NCBI RefSeq assembly: GCF_018613195.1 | Contig: NZ_JAGGQQ010000006.1 | Location: forward strand, 292,422 to 356,421 | Origin: Bacillus sp. ISL-45 | GTDB lineage: Bacteria; Bacillota; Bacilli; Bacillales; Cytobacillaceae | DNA: 64,000 nt | Reading direction: 5' to 3' | Shown: positions 26,873 through 35,406 of the stretch, in pieces | How the letters are laid out: each line of letters begins with the position of its first letter | Numbering within the stretch: position 1 is the first letter of the stretch | Translations under genes and position numbers: made by a program | Notes under the pieces: generated by a model | Seen by the model: the letters and a program-made list of their open reading frames with translations, nothing else | Database searches by the model: none | What the model was told of the DNA's origin: nothing

Positions 26873-26900
26873 TTATAAATAAAACTGTGGAGGGTTATGT

Positions 26901-27107
26901 ATGTCGAATAGAAAAGATGGCAAAAACCGAAATGAAATCAAACCCGGCTCTAAAGTAAATATTGTCCTAAAAGCTGACCAGAAAACCGGTAAGCTCACTC
27001 CAGGAATCGTGAAAGATCTCCTCACTAAATCCAGCTCACATCCTCATGGCATTAAGGTCAGGCTGGAGGACGGACAGGTAGGCCGTGTAAAGGAAATACT
27101 GGAGTAA
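26901..27107 (+). CDS. ywbE: YwbE family protein
   Basis: 68 residues. Matches the small conserved YwbE family: basic N-terminus, then KPGSKVNIVLKADQKTG and GIKVRLEDGQVGRVKEIL. The glycine and valine spacing suggests a small SH3/KOW-like barrel; the family has no proven role, and a nucleic-acid contact is only a guess. GGAGGG precedes the ATG. A MITE copy ends just upstream, so the native promoter is probably displaced or supplied from the element. A perfect terminator follows. Confidence 0.9.
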   Translation: MSNRKDGKNRNEIKPGSKVNIVLKADQKTGKLTPGIVKDLLTKSSSHPHGIKVRLEDGQVGRVKEILE

Positions 27108-27168
27108 GACTTTACCTTGCCAATCCTGACTCGTATGGAGTTCCAGGCAAGGCTTCATAGACAATAAA

Positions 27169-27202
27169 TTAAGCATTAAAGGGCAGTCCCTTTAATGCTT
27201 AA
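27169..27202. terminator. Bidirectional terminator, 15-bp perfect stem
   Basis: TTAAGCATTAAAGGG / CCCTTTAATGCTTAA with a 4-nt loop between convergent ywbE and the antiporter gene. It overlaps the antiporter stop codon. Confidence 0.85.
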
Positions 27203-28344
27203 TTAGTCTTTTCCTTTACTTTTTCAACAATCATTTTATTCAACCTCGGCGCCAACTGGAACATGATCGTTCCTATGATGGCAATCACCAAAATATAAAT
27301 GCTGGCAAAGATCTTTAGCTCTCCGGTTGCCAGCGCAGCTATGATCACCGAGAATTCCCCTCTTTGTGTAAGGGATAGCCCTGCCTTCAATGAATCACTT
27401 CTTGAAAGGCCATACCATTGCCCTCCAATATAACCTACGATTAATTTATGGATCAGTGACCACAAAACGAGAACAATCAATAGTCCTAAATAAGGGATGT
27501 CGCTTGTCATTTCAATATGAAGGCCAAAATTCAGGAAGAAAAAGGGAAGAAAAATATTCCTTACTGGCAATGCAGCTTTTTCTATCTTGTCCTTAATTGA
27601 AAGCTCAGACAGCATCATTCCGGCAAGAAAAGCTCCGATAACCTCTGATAACCCAAGAAGCATCGCAATCCCGCCGTATGTTAACGCAATACCCGTAATC
27701 AACACAATAAAAATATCATCCTGGTCAATTTCTCTTAAAATAGACTCTGCCTTTTTGAAAACCACCCTGGCAAAGAACATGGCAACCCCCGCGAGAAGTA
27801 CTATTTTCAAAATAATTAACAGAAAATCAATTAACGTAAAACCTTTCCCGGAGAGACCAATCAATACGGTTACAAGAATAGGAGCAATCAAATCCTCGAA
27901 AACCAGGATCAGGAGCATGAATTCGGATTCATTGTTTTCAGTCCTGTTTTTATCTTCAAGCAATTTCGCTGTGATAGAGGAACTGGTAGCGTAGACAATA
28001 CCTCCGACAATTAATGATGAAACCCAATCCAGACCGAACAGCAGGGCTATTCCCGCAGTTACAAATATCCCAAGTACAGCATCCAGGAGGCCGCCTCTCC
28101 ATACCTTCGCACTGTTCGAAACCAACCTGTTAACCGGGAATTTCAATCCTAGAATAAAGAACAACAGGACCAGACCGATCTCCCCTGCCACTTCAATTAC
28201 CTTTGATTCTTTAATAACCAAGGATAAAACGAGGCCAAGCAAAATATATAATAATATATCCGGTATTTTTATTAATTTGATGCCGATTATACCAATCAAA
28301 AAAAGCACTAATAAAAAAAGTCCAATGACTAAAGTCAGATTCAA
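27199..28344 (-). CDS. CPA2 cation:proton antiporter (KefB/KhtU-like)
   Basis: About 381 residues with 11-12 hydrophobic segments. The family core is visible: ILGLKFPVNRL, YATSSSITAKLLEDKN and VFEDLIAPILV (the CPA2 acidic site ED), and LTQRGEFSVIIAALA near the end. It lacks TrkA-N/TrkA-C regulatory domains. K+(or NH4+)/H+ antiport, as for KhtU, is likely, but no khtS/khtT gene is adjacent. A TTG start at 28344 about 10 nt after AAAGGTG is my choice; a TTG at 28365 overlaps the ribosome binding site. Start uncertain. Confidence 0.85.
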   Translation of the reverse strand: MNLTLVIGLFLLVLFLIGIIGIKLIKIPDILLYILLGLVLSLVIKESKVIEVAGEIGLVLLFFILGLKFPVNRLVSNSAKVWRGGLLDAVLGIFVTAGIALLFGLDWVSSLIVGGIVYATSSSITAKLLEDKNRTENNESEFMLLILVFEDLIAPILVTVLIGLSGKGFTLIDFLLIILKIVLLAGVAMFFARVVFKKAESILREIDQDDIFIVLITGIALTYGGIAMLLGLSEVIGAFLAGMMLSELSIKDKIEKAALPVRNIFLPFFFLNFGLHIEMTSDIPYLGLLIVLVLWSLIHKLIVGYIGGQWYGLSRSDSLKAGLSLTQRGEFSVIIAALATGELKIFASIYILVIAIIGTIMFQLAPRLNKMIVEKVKEKTN

Positions 28345-28522
28345 CCCGCAACAACACCTTTTCAATTTTTTAAAGCAATAACCTGTCCTAATTACTACCC
28401 ACTTTCCATGAAATCAACACTAGAAAATTAAATTCAGAAGGGCCTTTCTTTTAATTTGTCAGAAAAGCTGTGGTAAAATTAGTTATAAAAGTCATATGGA
28501 AGAATCTATTAAGGGGGAAGAA

Positions 28523-29416
28523 ATGAACAGCATTCCAGAACAAGCCCTTGTTCAGCAGCAGCATAAGGGCATCACGAAGACTAAACTCGCAAAGAGAATT
28601 TTTTTCATCATTTTCGGTGCTGTCCTGATGGGCGTTGGAATTGAAGAATTCCTGGTCCCCAATAAAATTCTTGATGGCGGTATTGTCGGTATCTCAATCA
28701 TCCTCTCACATCTAACGGGCTGGCGACTCGGCCTCTTTATATTTATCCTGAACATCCCTTTCTTTTTCATTGGCTATAAACAAATTGGCAAAACATTTGC
28801 GCTATCAACCGTATTGGGGATCACTGTTTTATCTTTAACGACCAGCTTCCTCCATGATTGGCCTGTTTTTACAGAAGATTTACTCCTGGCTACTGTTTTC
28901 GGAGGAATCGTTCTCGGTGCTGGAGTAGGAATCGTCATTCGGTACGGCGGTTCTTTGGACGGTACGGAAATACTTGCGATTCTGGCAAACAGAAGACTGC
29001 CATTTTCAGTCGGGGAAGTAATCATGTTCTTTAACATCTTCATCTTTGGTACCGCAGGCTTTGTCTTTGGTTGGGACCGGGCAATGTATTCCATCCTTGC
29101 CTATTTCATTGCCTTTAAAACGATTGATATAGTCATCGCAGGACTCGATGAATCAAAAGCAGCCTGGATTATTAGTGAACAGCACAAGGAAATCGGTGAT
29201 GCAATCATGGCTCGTCTTGGCAGGGGAGTCACATATTTGACTGGCGAGGGAGCATATACAGGTGATGACAAGAAAGTCATCTTTTGTGTTATCACTCGTC
29301 TTGAGGAAGCGAAATTGAAATCCATTGTCGAAGAATTGGATGAGTCAGCGTTTCTTGCTGTAGGCAATATTGCAGAAGTGCGTGGCGGCAGGTTTAAAAA
29401 ACGGAATATACACTAG
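28523..29416 (+). CDS. YitT family membrane protein (DUF161 + DUF2179)
   Basis: 297 residues. Five to six membrane spans (about 20-200) contain the family signature GVGIEEFLVPNKILDGGIVGISIILS and GAGVGIVIRYGGSLDGTEILAI. A cytosolic DUF2179 domain (about 215-290: TYLTGEGAYTGDDKKVIFCVITRLE) resembles a small ligand-binding fold. Function unknown. ATG 28523 follows AAGGGGGAAG; the earlier ATG at 28496 lacks a ribosome binding site. A second YitT gene lies 1.2 kb downstream. Confidence 0.9.
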   Translation: MNSIPEQALVQQQHKGITKTKLAKRIFFIIFGAVLMGVGIEEFLVPNKILDGGIVGISIILSHLTGWRLGLFIFILNIPFFFIGYKQIGKTFALSTVLGITVLSLTTSFLHDWPVFTEDLLLATVFGGIVLGAGVGIVIRYGGSLDGTEILAILANRRLPFSVGEVIMFFNIFIFGTAGFVFGWDRAMYSILAYFIAFKTIDIVIAGLDESKAAWIISEQHKEIGDAIMARLGRGVTYLTGEGAYTGDDKKVIFCVITRLEEAKLKSIVEELDESAFLAVGNIAEVRGGRFKKRNIH

Positions 29417-29430
29417 AATACAGCGAATAA

Positions 29431-29455
29431 AAAAAGCTCAGAAATCTGAGCTTTT
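29431..29455. terminator. Terminator of the first YitT gene
   Basis: AAAAAGCTCAGA / TCTGAGCTTTTT, a perfect stem of 12 bp with T-run, 14 bp after the stop. Confidence 0.85.
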
Positions 29456-29537
29456 TGTTTTCAAACAGGTCTTTTAAGCTTGCTGATCAATTGGATCAGT
29501 CAGTTAAAAGGGTTGAAATAAAATGACATTTCCAAGC

Positions 29538-30071
29538 TCAATAAGGAGCTACTAATGAATACACATTAGTATCATAGGAAAGTCCGCCTTGAATCATATA
29601 ACTCCTCAGAACCCCTTCTTTTTGAAAACCGAGTTTTAGGAGCAATTCATTCGAATTTTTATTTTCAAGAAATACAACGGCCCCAATCCTTAATAATCCC
29701 ATTTCTTTCAACCCATACTCTATAGCCATCCTGATCGCTTCCTTAGCAAGGCCTTGACCCCAATACTCTTGGTTAAGCTCATAGCCAATCTCTGCTCTTC
29801 TATGTTTTGATGACACGGCATGAAAACCCACAGTACCTATGAGGGTTTTTTGGTTTTTTAATTGAATGCCCCATCTTATCCCTTTATTTTCAATAAAGCC
29901 TGCCTTGAAAGAATGAACCAGACCTCGTGCTTCTTCAATATTATCAACCGGTTCTGATCCATAATGCTTCATAACTTCAGCGTTCGAAAAATTGATAAAT
30001 AAATCCTCAGCATCCTCTTCTGTAATTCCCCTAAGAATGAGCCGATCTGTTTCTAAAATTGGAAATTTCAT
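29538..30071 (-). CDS. GNAT N-acetyltransferase (RimJ/RimL type)
   Basis: 177 residues with the RimJ-like layout: LETDRLILRGITEEDAEDLF at the start, AEIGYELNQEYWGQGLAKEAI (acetyl-CoA loop), and N-x-x-S-x-x-L-x-x-LGF-x-x-EG (KNSNELLLKLGFQKEGVLR). It acetylates an amino group, possibly an alpha-amino group of a protein or small molecule. GGGGGACAT precedes ATG 30071. Confidence 0.9.
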   Translation of the reverse strand: MKFPILETDRLILRGITEEDAEDLFINFSNAEVMKHYGSEPVDNIEEARGLVHSFKAGFIENKGIRWGIQLKNQKTLIGTVGFHAVSSKHRRAEIGYELNQEYWGQGLAKEAIRMAIEYGLKEMGLLRIGAVVFLENKNSNELLLKLGFQKEGVLRSYMIQGGLSYDTNVYSLVAPY

Positions 30072-30139
30072 ATGTCCCCCAAATTAAATAAAATGATCTT
30101 TTTTATTTCTATATCAGATACAAAAAATCCTTCAAAGAA

Positions 30140-30160
30140 AGCCGCCCTATTTGGGCGGCT
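30140..30160 (-). terminator. Terminator of DUF1292 gene
   Basis: AGCCGCCC / GGGCGGCT perfect stem, 5 bp after the stop, followed on the - strand by TTTCTTTG. Confidence 0.65.
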
Positions 30161-30164
30161 CTAC

Positions 30165-30422
30165 TCAATCTTCCGCAGGTGCGGCGTCAACAGCAATTTG
30201 ATAGGCATCCAGCAAATGCGACTTTTCAATGTCGCTATCCAGGCCAACGAGATATTGTTCGCCACCCTGCTCTTCTACTTTCATTAACATTGTTCCTTCT
30301 TCATCCCTAAGCATCGCGTAAGATTCTCCGTTCATATCAAATAACGCTTCTACTTCGAATTGTCTTTCCCTGCCCCTATCATCTGTTACAGTCACCAGGT
30401 CCCTGATTGAATCATTCTCCAT
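30165..30422 (-). CDS. DUF1292 family protein
   Basis: 85 residues, acidic. VTVTDDRGRERQFEVEALFDMNGESYAML and the following LMKVEEQGGEQYLVGLDSD follow the DUF1292 (YrzB-like) pattern: about five beta strands, no catalytic residues. Role unknown. ATG 30422 lies 10 nt after GGAGG; the ORF could extend 9 codons upstream but without a ribosome binding site. Confidence 0.82.
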   Translation of the reverse strand: MENDSIRDLVTVTDDRGRERQFEVEALFDMNGESYAMLRDEEGTMLMKVEEQGGEQYLVGLDSDIEKSHLLDAYQIAVDAAPAED

Positions 30423-30604
30423 AACTGCTTCACCTCCAAATATCGTCATTATATCTTCCCCTTCCTTGCCGGAAATATGATTCTTCCAAAGAAGGGCATC
30501 GCAAATCGAAATACTTAATGAATTTTAAATAAACTTTTAAATTCACTTCTTTATTTTCATCTATATAATATTTTTTAACACACTGTTTTTTGGAGGCGGC
30601 GTTT

Positions 30605-31417
30605 TTGAAGTCAGCAGGAATTATCTTTGGCTCAATCATTGTTTCATTTGCATTCAACCTTTTCCTGATCCCCCACGGAATCATGAGCAGCGGGATTAGC
30701 GGTCTATCCATCATTTTATCAATGCTCACATCTATCAATACTGGCGTTTACAATTTCCTTTTAAACTTCCCCCTGCTAGTTTTAGGATATTTAAAACTGG
30801 GACGGAATTTCATCTTTTATACGATTCTTTCCGTCATCACAATTTCTATCGCTCTTTATGTTATACCGGTGTTTAAGCTTGCAGAGGATCCGATATTATC
30901 CTCGATTTTTGGCGGTGCGATCGTTGGTTTGGGGATAGGGATAATCTTCCGTTCATCAGGATCTTCGGGCGGCTTCGATATTATCGGGATGCTTCTGGCA
31001 AGACGCAAAGACTTCCCTATGGGAACACTATTGTTCGCGATGAATTCAGTCGTTATCTTATTATCAGGTTTTTTGTTTAGCTGGGATGCAGCTTTGAATA
31101 CGCTTGTTTCCATTTTTGTCCTTGGCAAAGTGATCGATAAGGTACATACACATCACGTTAAGCTAACTTTGATGATCATCACTAGAAAAGGGGAGGAAGT
31201 AAAGCAGCATCTACTTGGAAATGTTTATCGTGGTGTAACGGTGATGGACTCTGTTGGAGGTTTTTCGAATGAGAGGAGCAACGTCATCATTACAGTCATA
31301 TCCCGTTATGAACTTACAGAAGTTAAAACACTAATAGAAGAAATAGATCCAGAAGCATTTGTCAATATCACTGAAACCCTGGAAGTGATGGGGCTATTTC
31401 ATAAAAAGCAGCATTAA
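30605..31417 (+). CDS. Second YitT family membrane protein
   Basis: 270 residues, same architecture as the gene at 28523: five to six spans with FNLFLIPHGIMSSGISGLSIILS and GLGIGIIFRSSGSSGGFDIIGM, then a C-terminal DUF2179 domain (YRGVTVMDSVGGFSNERSNVIITVISRYE). The two paralogues are clearly divergent, so this is not a recent duplication. TTG 30605 follows GGAGG by 8 nt; the in-frame TTG at 30590 precedes it and is rejected. Function unknown. Confidence 0.9.
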   Translation: MKSAGIIFGSIIVSFAFNLFLIPHGIMSSGISGLSIILSMLTSINTGVYNFLLNFPLLVLGYLKLGRNFIFYTILSVITISIALYVIPVFKLAEDPILSSIFGGAIVGLGIGIIFRSSGSSGGFDIIGMLLARRKDFPMGTLLFAMNSVVILLSGFLFSWDAALNTLVSIFVLGKVIDKVHTHHVKLTLMIITRKGEEVKQHLLGNVYRGVTVMDSVGGFSNERSNVIITVISRYELTEVKTLIEEIDPEAFVNITETLEVMGLFHKKQH

Positions 31418-31424
31418 TGACATT

Positions 31425-31450
31425 CAAGAAGCTGGAAATACAGCTTCTTG
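31425..31450 (+). terminator. Terminator of second YitT gene
   Basis: CAAGAAGCTG / CAGCTTCTTG perfect 10-bp stem, 8 bp after the stop. The T-run is weak. Confidence 0.65.
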
Positions 31451-31572
31451 GTGCTTTCCGAATTTTTATAGGGAAATTTCTCTTGAATTTTTCACAGATT
31501 CATCGTATAATAATTGAGTCGCTGTAATTAGTGAATGATCATGTATTTACTTTCTCAATTTATAACTTTAAT

Positions 31573-31628
31573 TCGATTCACTTTCTAATACTTCATCTTA
31601 ATTCTAATCATGTCCCAGTAGCTCAGCA
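31573..31628 (+). repeat. Truncated duplicate of the tRNA-Arg promoter and 5' end
   Basis: 56 bp (starts TCGATTCACTTTCTAATACT) nearly identical to 31721-31779, which covers the leader and first 17 nt of the tRNA-Arg gene (GTCCCAGTAGCTCAGCA). The two copies differ by a 3-nt ATA insertion. The sequence then departs, so no second tRNA can form. It could be the footprint of a past integration or unequal recombination at the tRNA gene. Confidence 0.85.
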
Positions 31629-31762
31629 TCGACGAATTCGCATCTTTGAAATTGCTTCAGCGTACTCATCGAGATGCCTCTTGGTTTACTTTCTGAGATG
31701 AGGACGGGATATAACACTAATCGATTCACTTTCTAATAATACTTCATCTTAATTCTAATCAT

Positions 31763-31836
31763 GTCCCAGTAGCTCAGCAGGATAGAGCAACAGTTTCCTA
31801 AACTGTAGGTCGGGAGTTCGAATCTCTTCTGGGACG
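31763..31836 (+). tRNA. tRNA-Arg (anticodon CCT)
   Basis: 74 nt. Acceptor stem GTCCCAG / CTGGGAC, D arm GCTC..GAGC, anticodon stem ACAGT/ACTGT with loop TTCCTAA (anticodon CCT, reading AGG), T arm GGGAG TTCGAAT CTCTT and discriminator G. CCA is not encoded. A strong terminator follows 5 bp later. Confidence 0.97.
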
Positions 31837-31840
31837 CTTA

Positions 31841-31865
31841 AAACCTTGATTTTGAATCAAGGTTT
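31841..31865 (+). terminator. Terminator of tRNA-Arg
   Basis: AAACCTTGATT / AATCAAGGTTT perfect 11-bp stem with a 3-nt loop, followed by TTTTATTTTT. Confidence 0.9.
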
Positions 31866-32190
31866 TTTTATTTTTCGCAAGATGTTTCATTCCCCCTCTT
31901 TGCATCTTTCTTCTTCCTGAGAAATGCGAAATGAAGCCGAAATATACCTCTTCGAAGGATTATTTAATGACACTACTCATAGCCCCCTTTAAATAGAATT
32001 TACTACTTTAAATTTTGGTGAAAATGGCCAAAAAAAGTTAGTTCAATGGAACTAATTACATTTTTAATACGTCTATTATATTTGAAGCTCAATCTTATTC
32101 TATTAATATACCAATATTTTGTTTTTGGATTAAATAAGTTTGTTTGTGGTATTTATATTCCATAAGCAATTAAGCAAAAGGGGTAGTAAC
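31866..32190. other. Gene-free stretch, nothing recognised
   Basis: AT-rich sequence between the tRNA-Arg terminator and the PAP2 gene. I see no reading frame with a ribosome binding site, no hairpin with a T-run and no repeat element. It should contain the PAP2 promoter. Confidence 0.5.
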
Positions 32191-32835
32191 ATGAAAAACA
32201 AAATAAAAGATTTGCCATATTTATTGTTTTTGCTGGTTATGCCAGTACTGGGCTTGATTTATAAGATCTTGAATAACAACCCTCGGGAAGCTGTAATCCT
32301 TTCAACTGATCTTGACGATAAGATACCTTTCCTTTCAATTTTCATTATACCGTATATCATTTGGTACGCCTTCATATTAGGTTATCTGATTTATTTTTGG
32401 TATAAGGATACACGGATCTATTTAAAGACATTGACTTTAATTGTTATTGGAGAGTTAGTTTGTTTCGTCATTTACTTCTTCTTCCAGACTACTGTTCCTC
32501 GTCCAAACCTGGTTGGTGACGGAATCCTTATAGAGCTTGTCGGCATGATATACAGTCATGATCAACCATACAATGCTTTCCCCAGCATTCATGTATTAAC
32601 TACATTTGCCATAATTCTTGGCAATATCAACATCCGAAATAAACATATCATCCATTCAATCTTCGTTCCAGTAATGGGTTCGTTGATTATTATTTCTACA
32701 CTGTTTGTTAAACAGCATTATATACTAGATATGTTCGCATCCATGTTTTTAACTTCATTTATTTATGGGATTGTCTTTGAATTATTTGAAGTTAAAGTTG
32801 CCAAAAAAGCCGATACAGTTTATGTAAAAGACTGA
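32191..32835 (+). CDS. PAP2-family membrane phosphatase
   Basis: 214 residues with about six spans. The phosphatase motifs appear as TTVPRPN (motif 1 remnant; the usual K-x6-RP is reduced), AFPSIHV (PSxH, motif 2) and KQHYILDMF (x-R/H-x5-D, motif 3). It should remove phosphate from a lipid such as undecaprenyl diphosphate or phosphatidate at the outer membrane face. ATG 32191 follows AAAGGGGTAG. Motif 1 lacks the usual lysine spacing, so activity is not certain. A repeat fragment lies after the stop. Confidence 0.82.
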   Translation: MKNKIKDLPYLLFLLVMPVLGLIYKILNNNPREAVILSTDLDDKIPFLSIFIIPYIIWYAFILGYLIYFWYKDTRIYLKTLTLIVIGELVCFVIYFFFQTTVPRPNLVGDGILIELVGMIYSHDQPYNAFPSIHVLTTFAIILGNINIRNKHIIHSIFVPVMGSLIIISTLFVKQHYILDMFASMFLTSFIYGIVFELFEVKVAKKADTVYVKD

Positions 32836-32856
32836 ACAAGTATCTTTATAACGAAA

Positions 32857-32923
32857 GTGAAGAAACATAGGTCATTCAATCCCTATTTTGTAGTCAATAG
32901 CATCAAAGGTTGAGAAAAGAGCC
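32857..32923 (+). repeat. MITE-like element, right-half fragment
   Basis: GTGAAGAAACATAGGTCATT through TTGAGAAAAGAGCC matches the last 67 bp of the full-length copies. The left half is missing. It lies about 20 bp after the PAP2 stop. Confidence 0.8.
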
Positions 32924-32926
32924 TTT

Positions 32927-32956
32927 AAAAAAGAGCTGCGTCTGCAGCTCTTTTTT
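32927..32956. terminator. Bidirectional terminator
   Basis: AAAAAAGAGCTGC / GCAGCTCTTTTTT, 13-bp perfect stem between the convergent PAP2 and DUF2512 genes. Confidence 0.88.
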
Positions 32957-32958
32957 CG

Positions 32959-33411
32959 TTATTTATCGGTATCCTCTTCGCTTCTTACATCCGGTTTAAC
33001 AGGGTATAGTTCTTCAGAAGCTTCTGTTTGGTACTGATAGTTTGTATTTCGATGTTCCCTCCCGCCATCTTCGAAAACATTCCCAGCCATATACTTATGA
33101 AAGAAGTACTCAAACAAAGCGATTCCAGCGGCTGATATTAGAGATGCCAGCAGTAAACTCTCTCCGTATGTCAAACTTTCTCCCAAAATCCAGATGATCA
33201 TAAAGGCAAGTCCAAAATCTGCTAATGTTGCGATTGTATTGTTCGTTTTTGGCAAGAGGAACAAGTCTCCAATTACATAAGACGCTAACCCAAGCACCAA
33301 GGATATCAAAAAAACATTGGTAAAAGACATATCGTACATCAGGCCAAGAATGACATATAGGAGTACCAGGCTGGCAAGGAACTTTATTGCCAGTGCTCTA
33401 GGATGTTTCAT
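32959..33411 (-). CDS. DUF2512 family membrane protein (YndM-like)
   Basis: 150 residues. Four hydrophobic spans in residues 8-100 (KFLASLVLLYVILGL, NVFLISLVLGLASYVIGDLFLLP, ...) and a hydrophilic, acidic C-terminal tail. This matches the Bacillus DUF2512 family, function unknown. GGAGGG precedes ATG 33411. The amino-acid permease gene upstream is on the same strand with a 32-bp gap, so they are likely one transcript. Confidence 0.85.
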   Translation of the reverse strand: MKHPRALAIKFLASLVLLYVILGLMYDMSFTNVFLISLVLGLASYVIGDLFLLPKTNNTIATLADFGLAFMIIWILGESLTYGESLLLASLISAAGIALFEYFFHKYMAGNVFEDGGREHRNTNYQYQTEASEELYPVKPDVRSEEDTDK

Positions 33412-33443
33412 TAAAATCCCTCCATAAACTTTTACTGTATCCG

Positions 33444-34811
33444 TTATGTTGCTCCACTTGCTTTATTCCATACTTTTTTCTGTAAAAAAAGAGAAATCAT
33501 CCCTATAAGCAAGACAACGACTACACTAATGAAAAAACCCATTCGAATGCTCTTTTCCATGATCGTCCCGCTCACAGCTGCCAGGATAAGAGTTATCCCA
33601 ATAAAAGAAATGATTTTCCCCCATGCTTTTAATTCAAGCAATTTTAGAGCTGAGATAATGATAAACGCCCAATTGAATAAAATCAGGATGCCTGCGGCTG
33701 TAGTGATATACTCATAAATTTTGCCCGGAAGAAGCAAGGCTGTAATGATTGATGCAATTAAGCCAACCACCGCCAATCCCAGCGATGGAAGGGGAAGCTC
33801 TTTCAACTTTTTAATTTTCTTGGCGAAGACCTTTGGAGCATCTCCATCATCCGCTAACGTAACGAGCAAGGTGGTCACTCCAAACAACGAAGCTGTCATG
33901 GTTGAAAAGCCTGCCACGATGATCGCTGCGTTGAACACATGAGGAAAAAAGGCCAGTTTGTATGGGTCAAGTGCTGTAACAAATGGACTTTCCTTATGGT
34001 GAAAGGCACCGTGCGCGGCCATAATGACCGCAAACCCCAAAGCAAGTACGTAAATGATAACCAGCAAAATAAGCATGATTACCCCCGCTTTTGGAGCATC
34101 TTCTTTATTTTTCAGCCTCGTTGCCATTAAGCCGATTACCTCTATGCCTCCATATGCATAAAATGCGTAAATCAAGGATGACCAGAACCCCTTAAAGCCT
34201 TCAGGAAACAGTTTTTGAGTTGAATTTGGCACAATCACCTGTTTTGTTTCAAAGTTGAACAAGCCAAAAAGAGCTGCTGCAGCTATTAATATAAACATGA
34301 TGATTGCTGCAGTTTTAATGATGGCTAATAAATCTTCTACCTTGTCAAATCCCTTATTCCCGGTAAGTACGACACCGATCGAGAGGATGGCATAACCGGT
34401 AGCGAAAAGCCACAAAGGGATATTAGGAAACCAGAATTGTGACAGAATTGAAAGAGCCGTAAGCTGGCTTCCCATGATCAAGATATTGGAACTCCAGTAA
34501 TTCCAGCCACAGCTGAACCCGGCCCATTGACCATAAGCTTTTTTGGCATAATAGCAAAACGAGCCATCCTGGGGATCCTGAGCTGTCATTTTTGCCAATA
34601 AATTATAAACGACGTATGTGCCAAAAGCGGCAAGGATGAAAGAAAAGACGATGGATGGACCGGTAATTTTAATCCCAATAGCGGATCCAAGAAAAAAACC
34701 AGTCCCTATCGTACATCCAACACCAATCAGTGACAGTTGCCACCATTTTAAATCTCCTTCATTTGCGCTATTTCCACTTCCCGCCTTTGATGATGGCAGA
34801 AAATAATCCAT
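33444..34811 (-). CDS. Amino acid permease (APC superfamily)
   Basis: 455 residues with 12 hydrophobic segments. The APC start is clear (LKWWQLSLIGVGCTIGTGFFLGSAIGI, with the G-x-G-IGTG-F substrate-binding loop), followed by DPQDGSFCYYAKKAYGQWAGF and the span-6 loop SSLIYAFYAYGGIEVIGL. It takes up an amino acid, possibly alanine-, proline- or GABA-type as in YcgH/AapA relatives; specificity not readable. ATG 34811 follows GAGGAAGGGGGTAC. Precedes the DUF2512 gene. Confidence 0.9.
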   Translation of the reverse strand: MDYFLPSSKAGSGNSANEGDLKWWQLSLIGVGCTIGTGFFLGSAIGIKITGPSIVFSFILAAFGTYVVYNLLAKMTAQDPQDGSFCYYAKKAYGQWAGFSCGWNYWSSNILIMGSQLTALSILSQFWFPNIPLWLFATGYAILSIGVVLTGNKGFDKVEDLLAIIKTAAIIMFILIAAAALFGLFNFETKQVIVPNSTQKLFPEGFKGFWSSLIYAFYAYGGIEVIGLMATRLKNKEDAPKAGVIMLILLVIIYVLALGFAVIMAAHGAFHHKESPFVTALDPYKLAFFPHVFNAAIIVAGFSTMTASLFGVTTLLVTLADDGDAPKVFAKKIKKLKELPLPSLGLAVVGLIASIITALLLPGKIYEYITTAAGILILFNWAFIIISALKLLELKAWGKIISFIGITLILAAVSGTIMEKSIRMGFFISVVVVLLIGMISLFLQKKVWNKASGAT

Positions 34812-34889
34812 TGCTGTACCCCCTTCCTCAACAAGTATTATCATTCGAGAATCAACTGCATTTTATGTATTGGCCATTCAGGTATGAAA

Positions 34890-34917
34890 AAAGTCGAGTC
34901 CCGAGGGATTCGACTTT
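34890..34917 (-). terminator. Terminator
   Basis: AAAGTCGA / TCGACTTT with an inner CCC/GGG pair, followed on the - strand by TTTTTTC. Ends the transcript of the 34925 gene. Confidence 0.8.
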
Positions 34918-34924
34918 CCACATA

Positions 34925-35272
34925 CTATTTCTTATCTTTTTCTGATTCGGAGTCACTGCTCAGACCAGTCATCGTGCGATACATTTGAGTGTACATGCTT
35001 CCTTGCACGATATTTTCCAAAAAGAACTCACCGATGAGCTTTTTATATTCCTCATCCTCAAACATTTTTTTGTTTTGCAGCTCCATTTCAGCCAGACCTT
35101 CATATGTGGATATCAATGCATAAGTATGGTCTTCACCAGAAATCGGCGATAAGAGCTCTACCCTGTGGTCATATTGCTCGTTCCTGAAATTTTGGATTAG
35201 TCGTAAATTTTTGATGCCATCAGGAAACTTATCCTGTTTCATTTCAAAAGTTTGAATAACAATAACTGACAT
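34925..35272 (-). CDS. Hypothetical protein, dimeric alpha+beta barrel-like
   Basis: 115 residues. Opening strand SVIVIQTFEMKQDKF followed by a helix, then HTYALISTYEGLAEMELQNKKMFEDEEYKKLIGEF, looks like a ferredoxin-like dimeric alpha/beta barrel (NIPSNAP/ABM style), with a charged tail. No active-site residues can be named. AGGGGGATAG precedes the ATG. Single gene with its own terminator. Confidence 0.62.
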   Translation of the reverse strand: MSVIVIQTFEMKQDKFPDGIKNLRLIQNFRNEQYDHRVELLSPISGEDHTYALISTYEGLAEMELQNKKMFEDEEYKKLIGEFFLENIVQGSMYTQMYRTMTGLSSDSESEKDKK

Positions 35273-35406
35273 ATCCTATCCCCCTGTAATGTAATGGATA
35301 GGATTAATTTTTCCAATGTTAGATAATCTATACATTTACAATTCCAGCTGCTAAATGCTGTCATATTTCCTCATCCTACACTGGTAACACTTAGCACATA
35401 TAAAAG

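Noticed and set aside
31612..31628. Second tRNA-Arg gene
   Set aside because: Only the first 17 nt match; the rest of the tRNA is missing.
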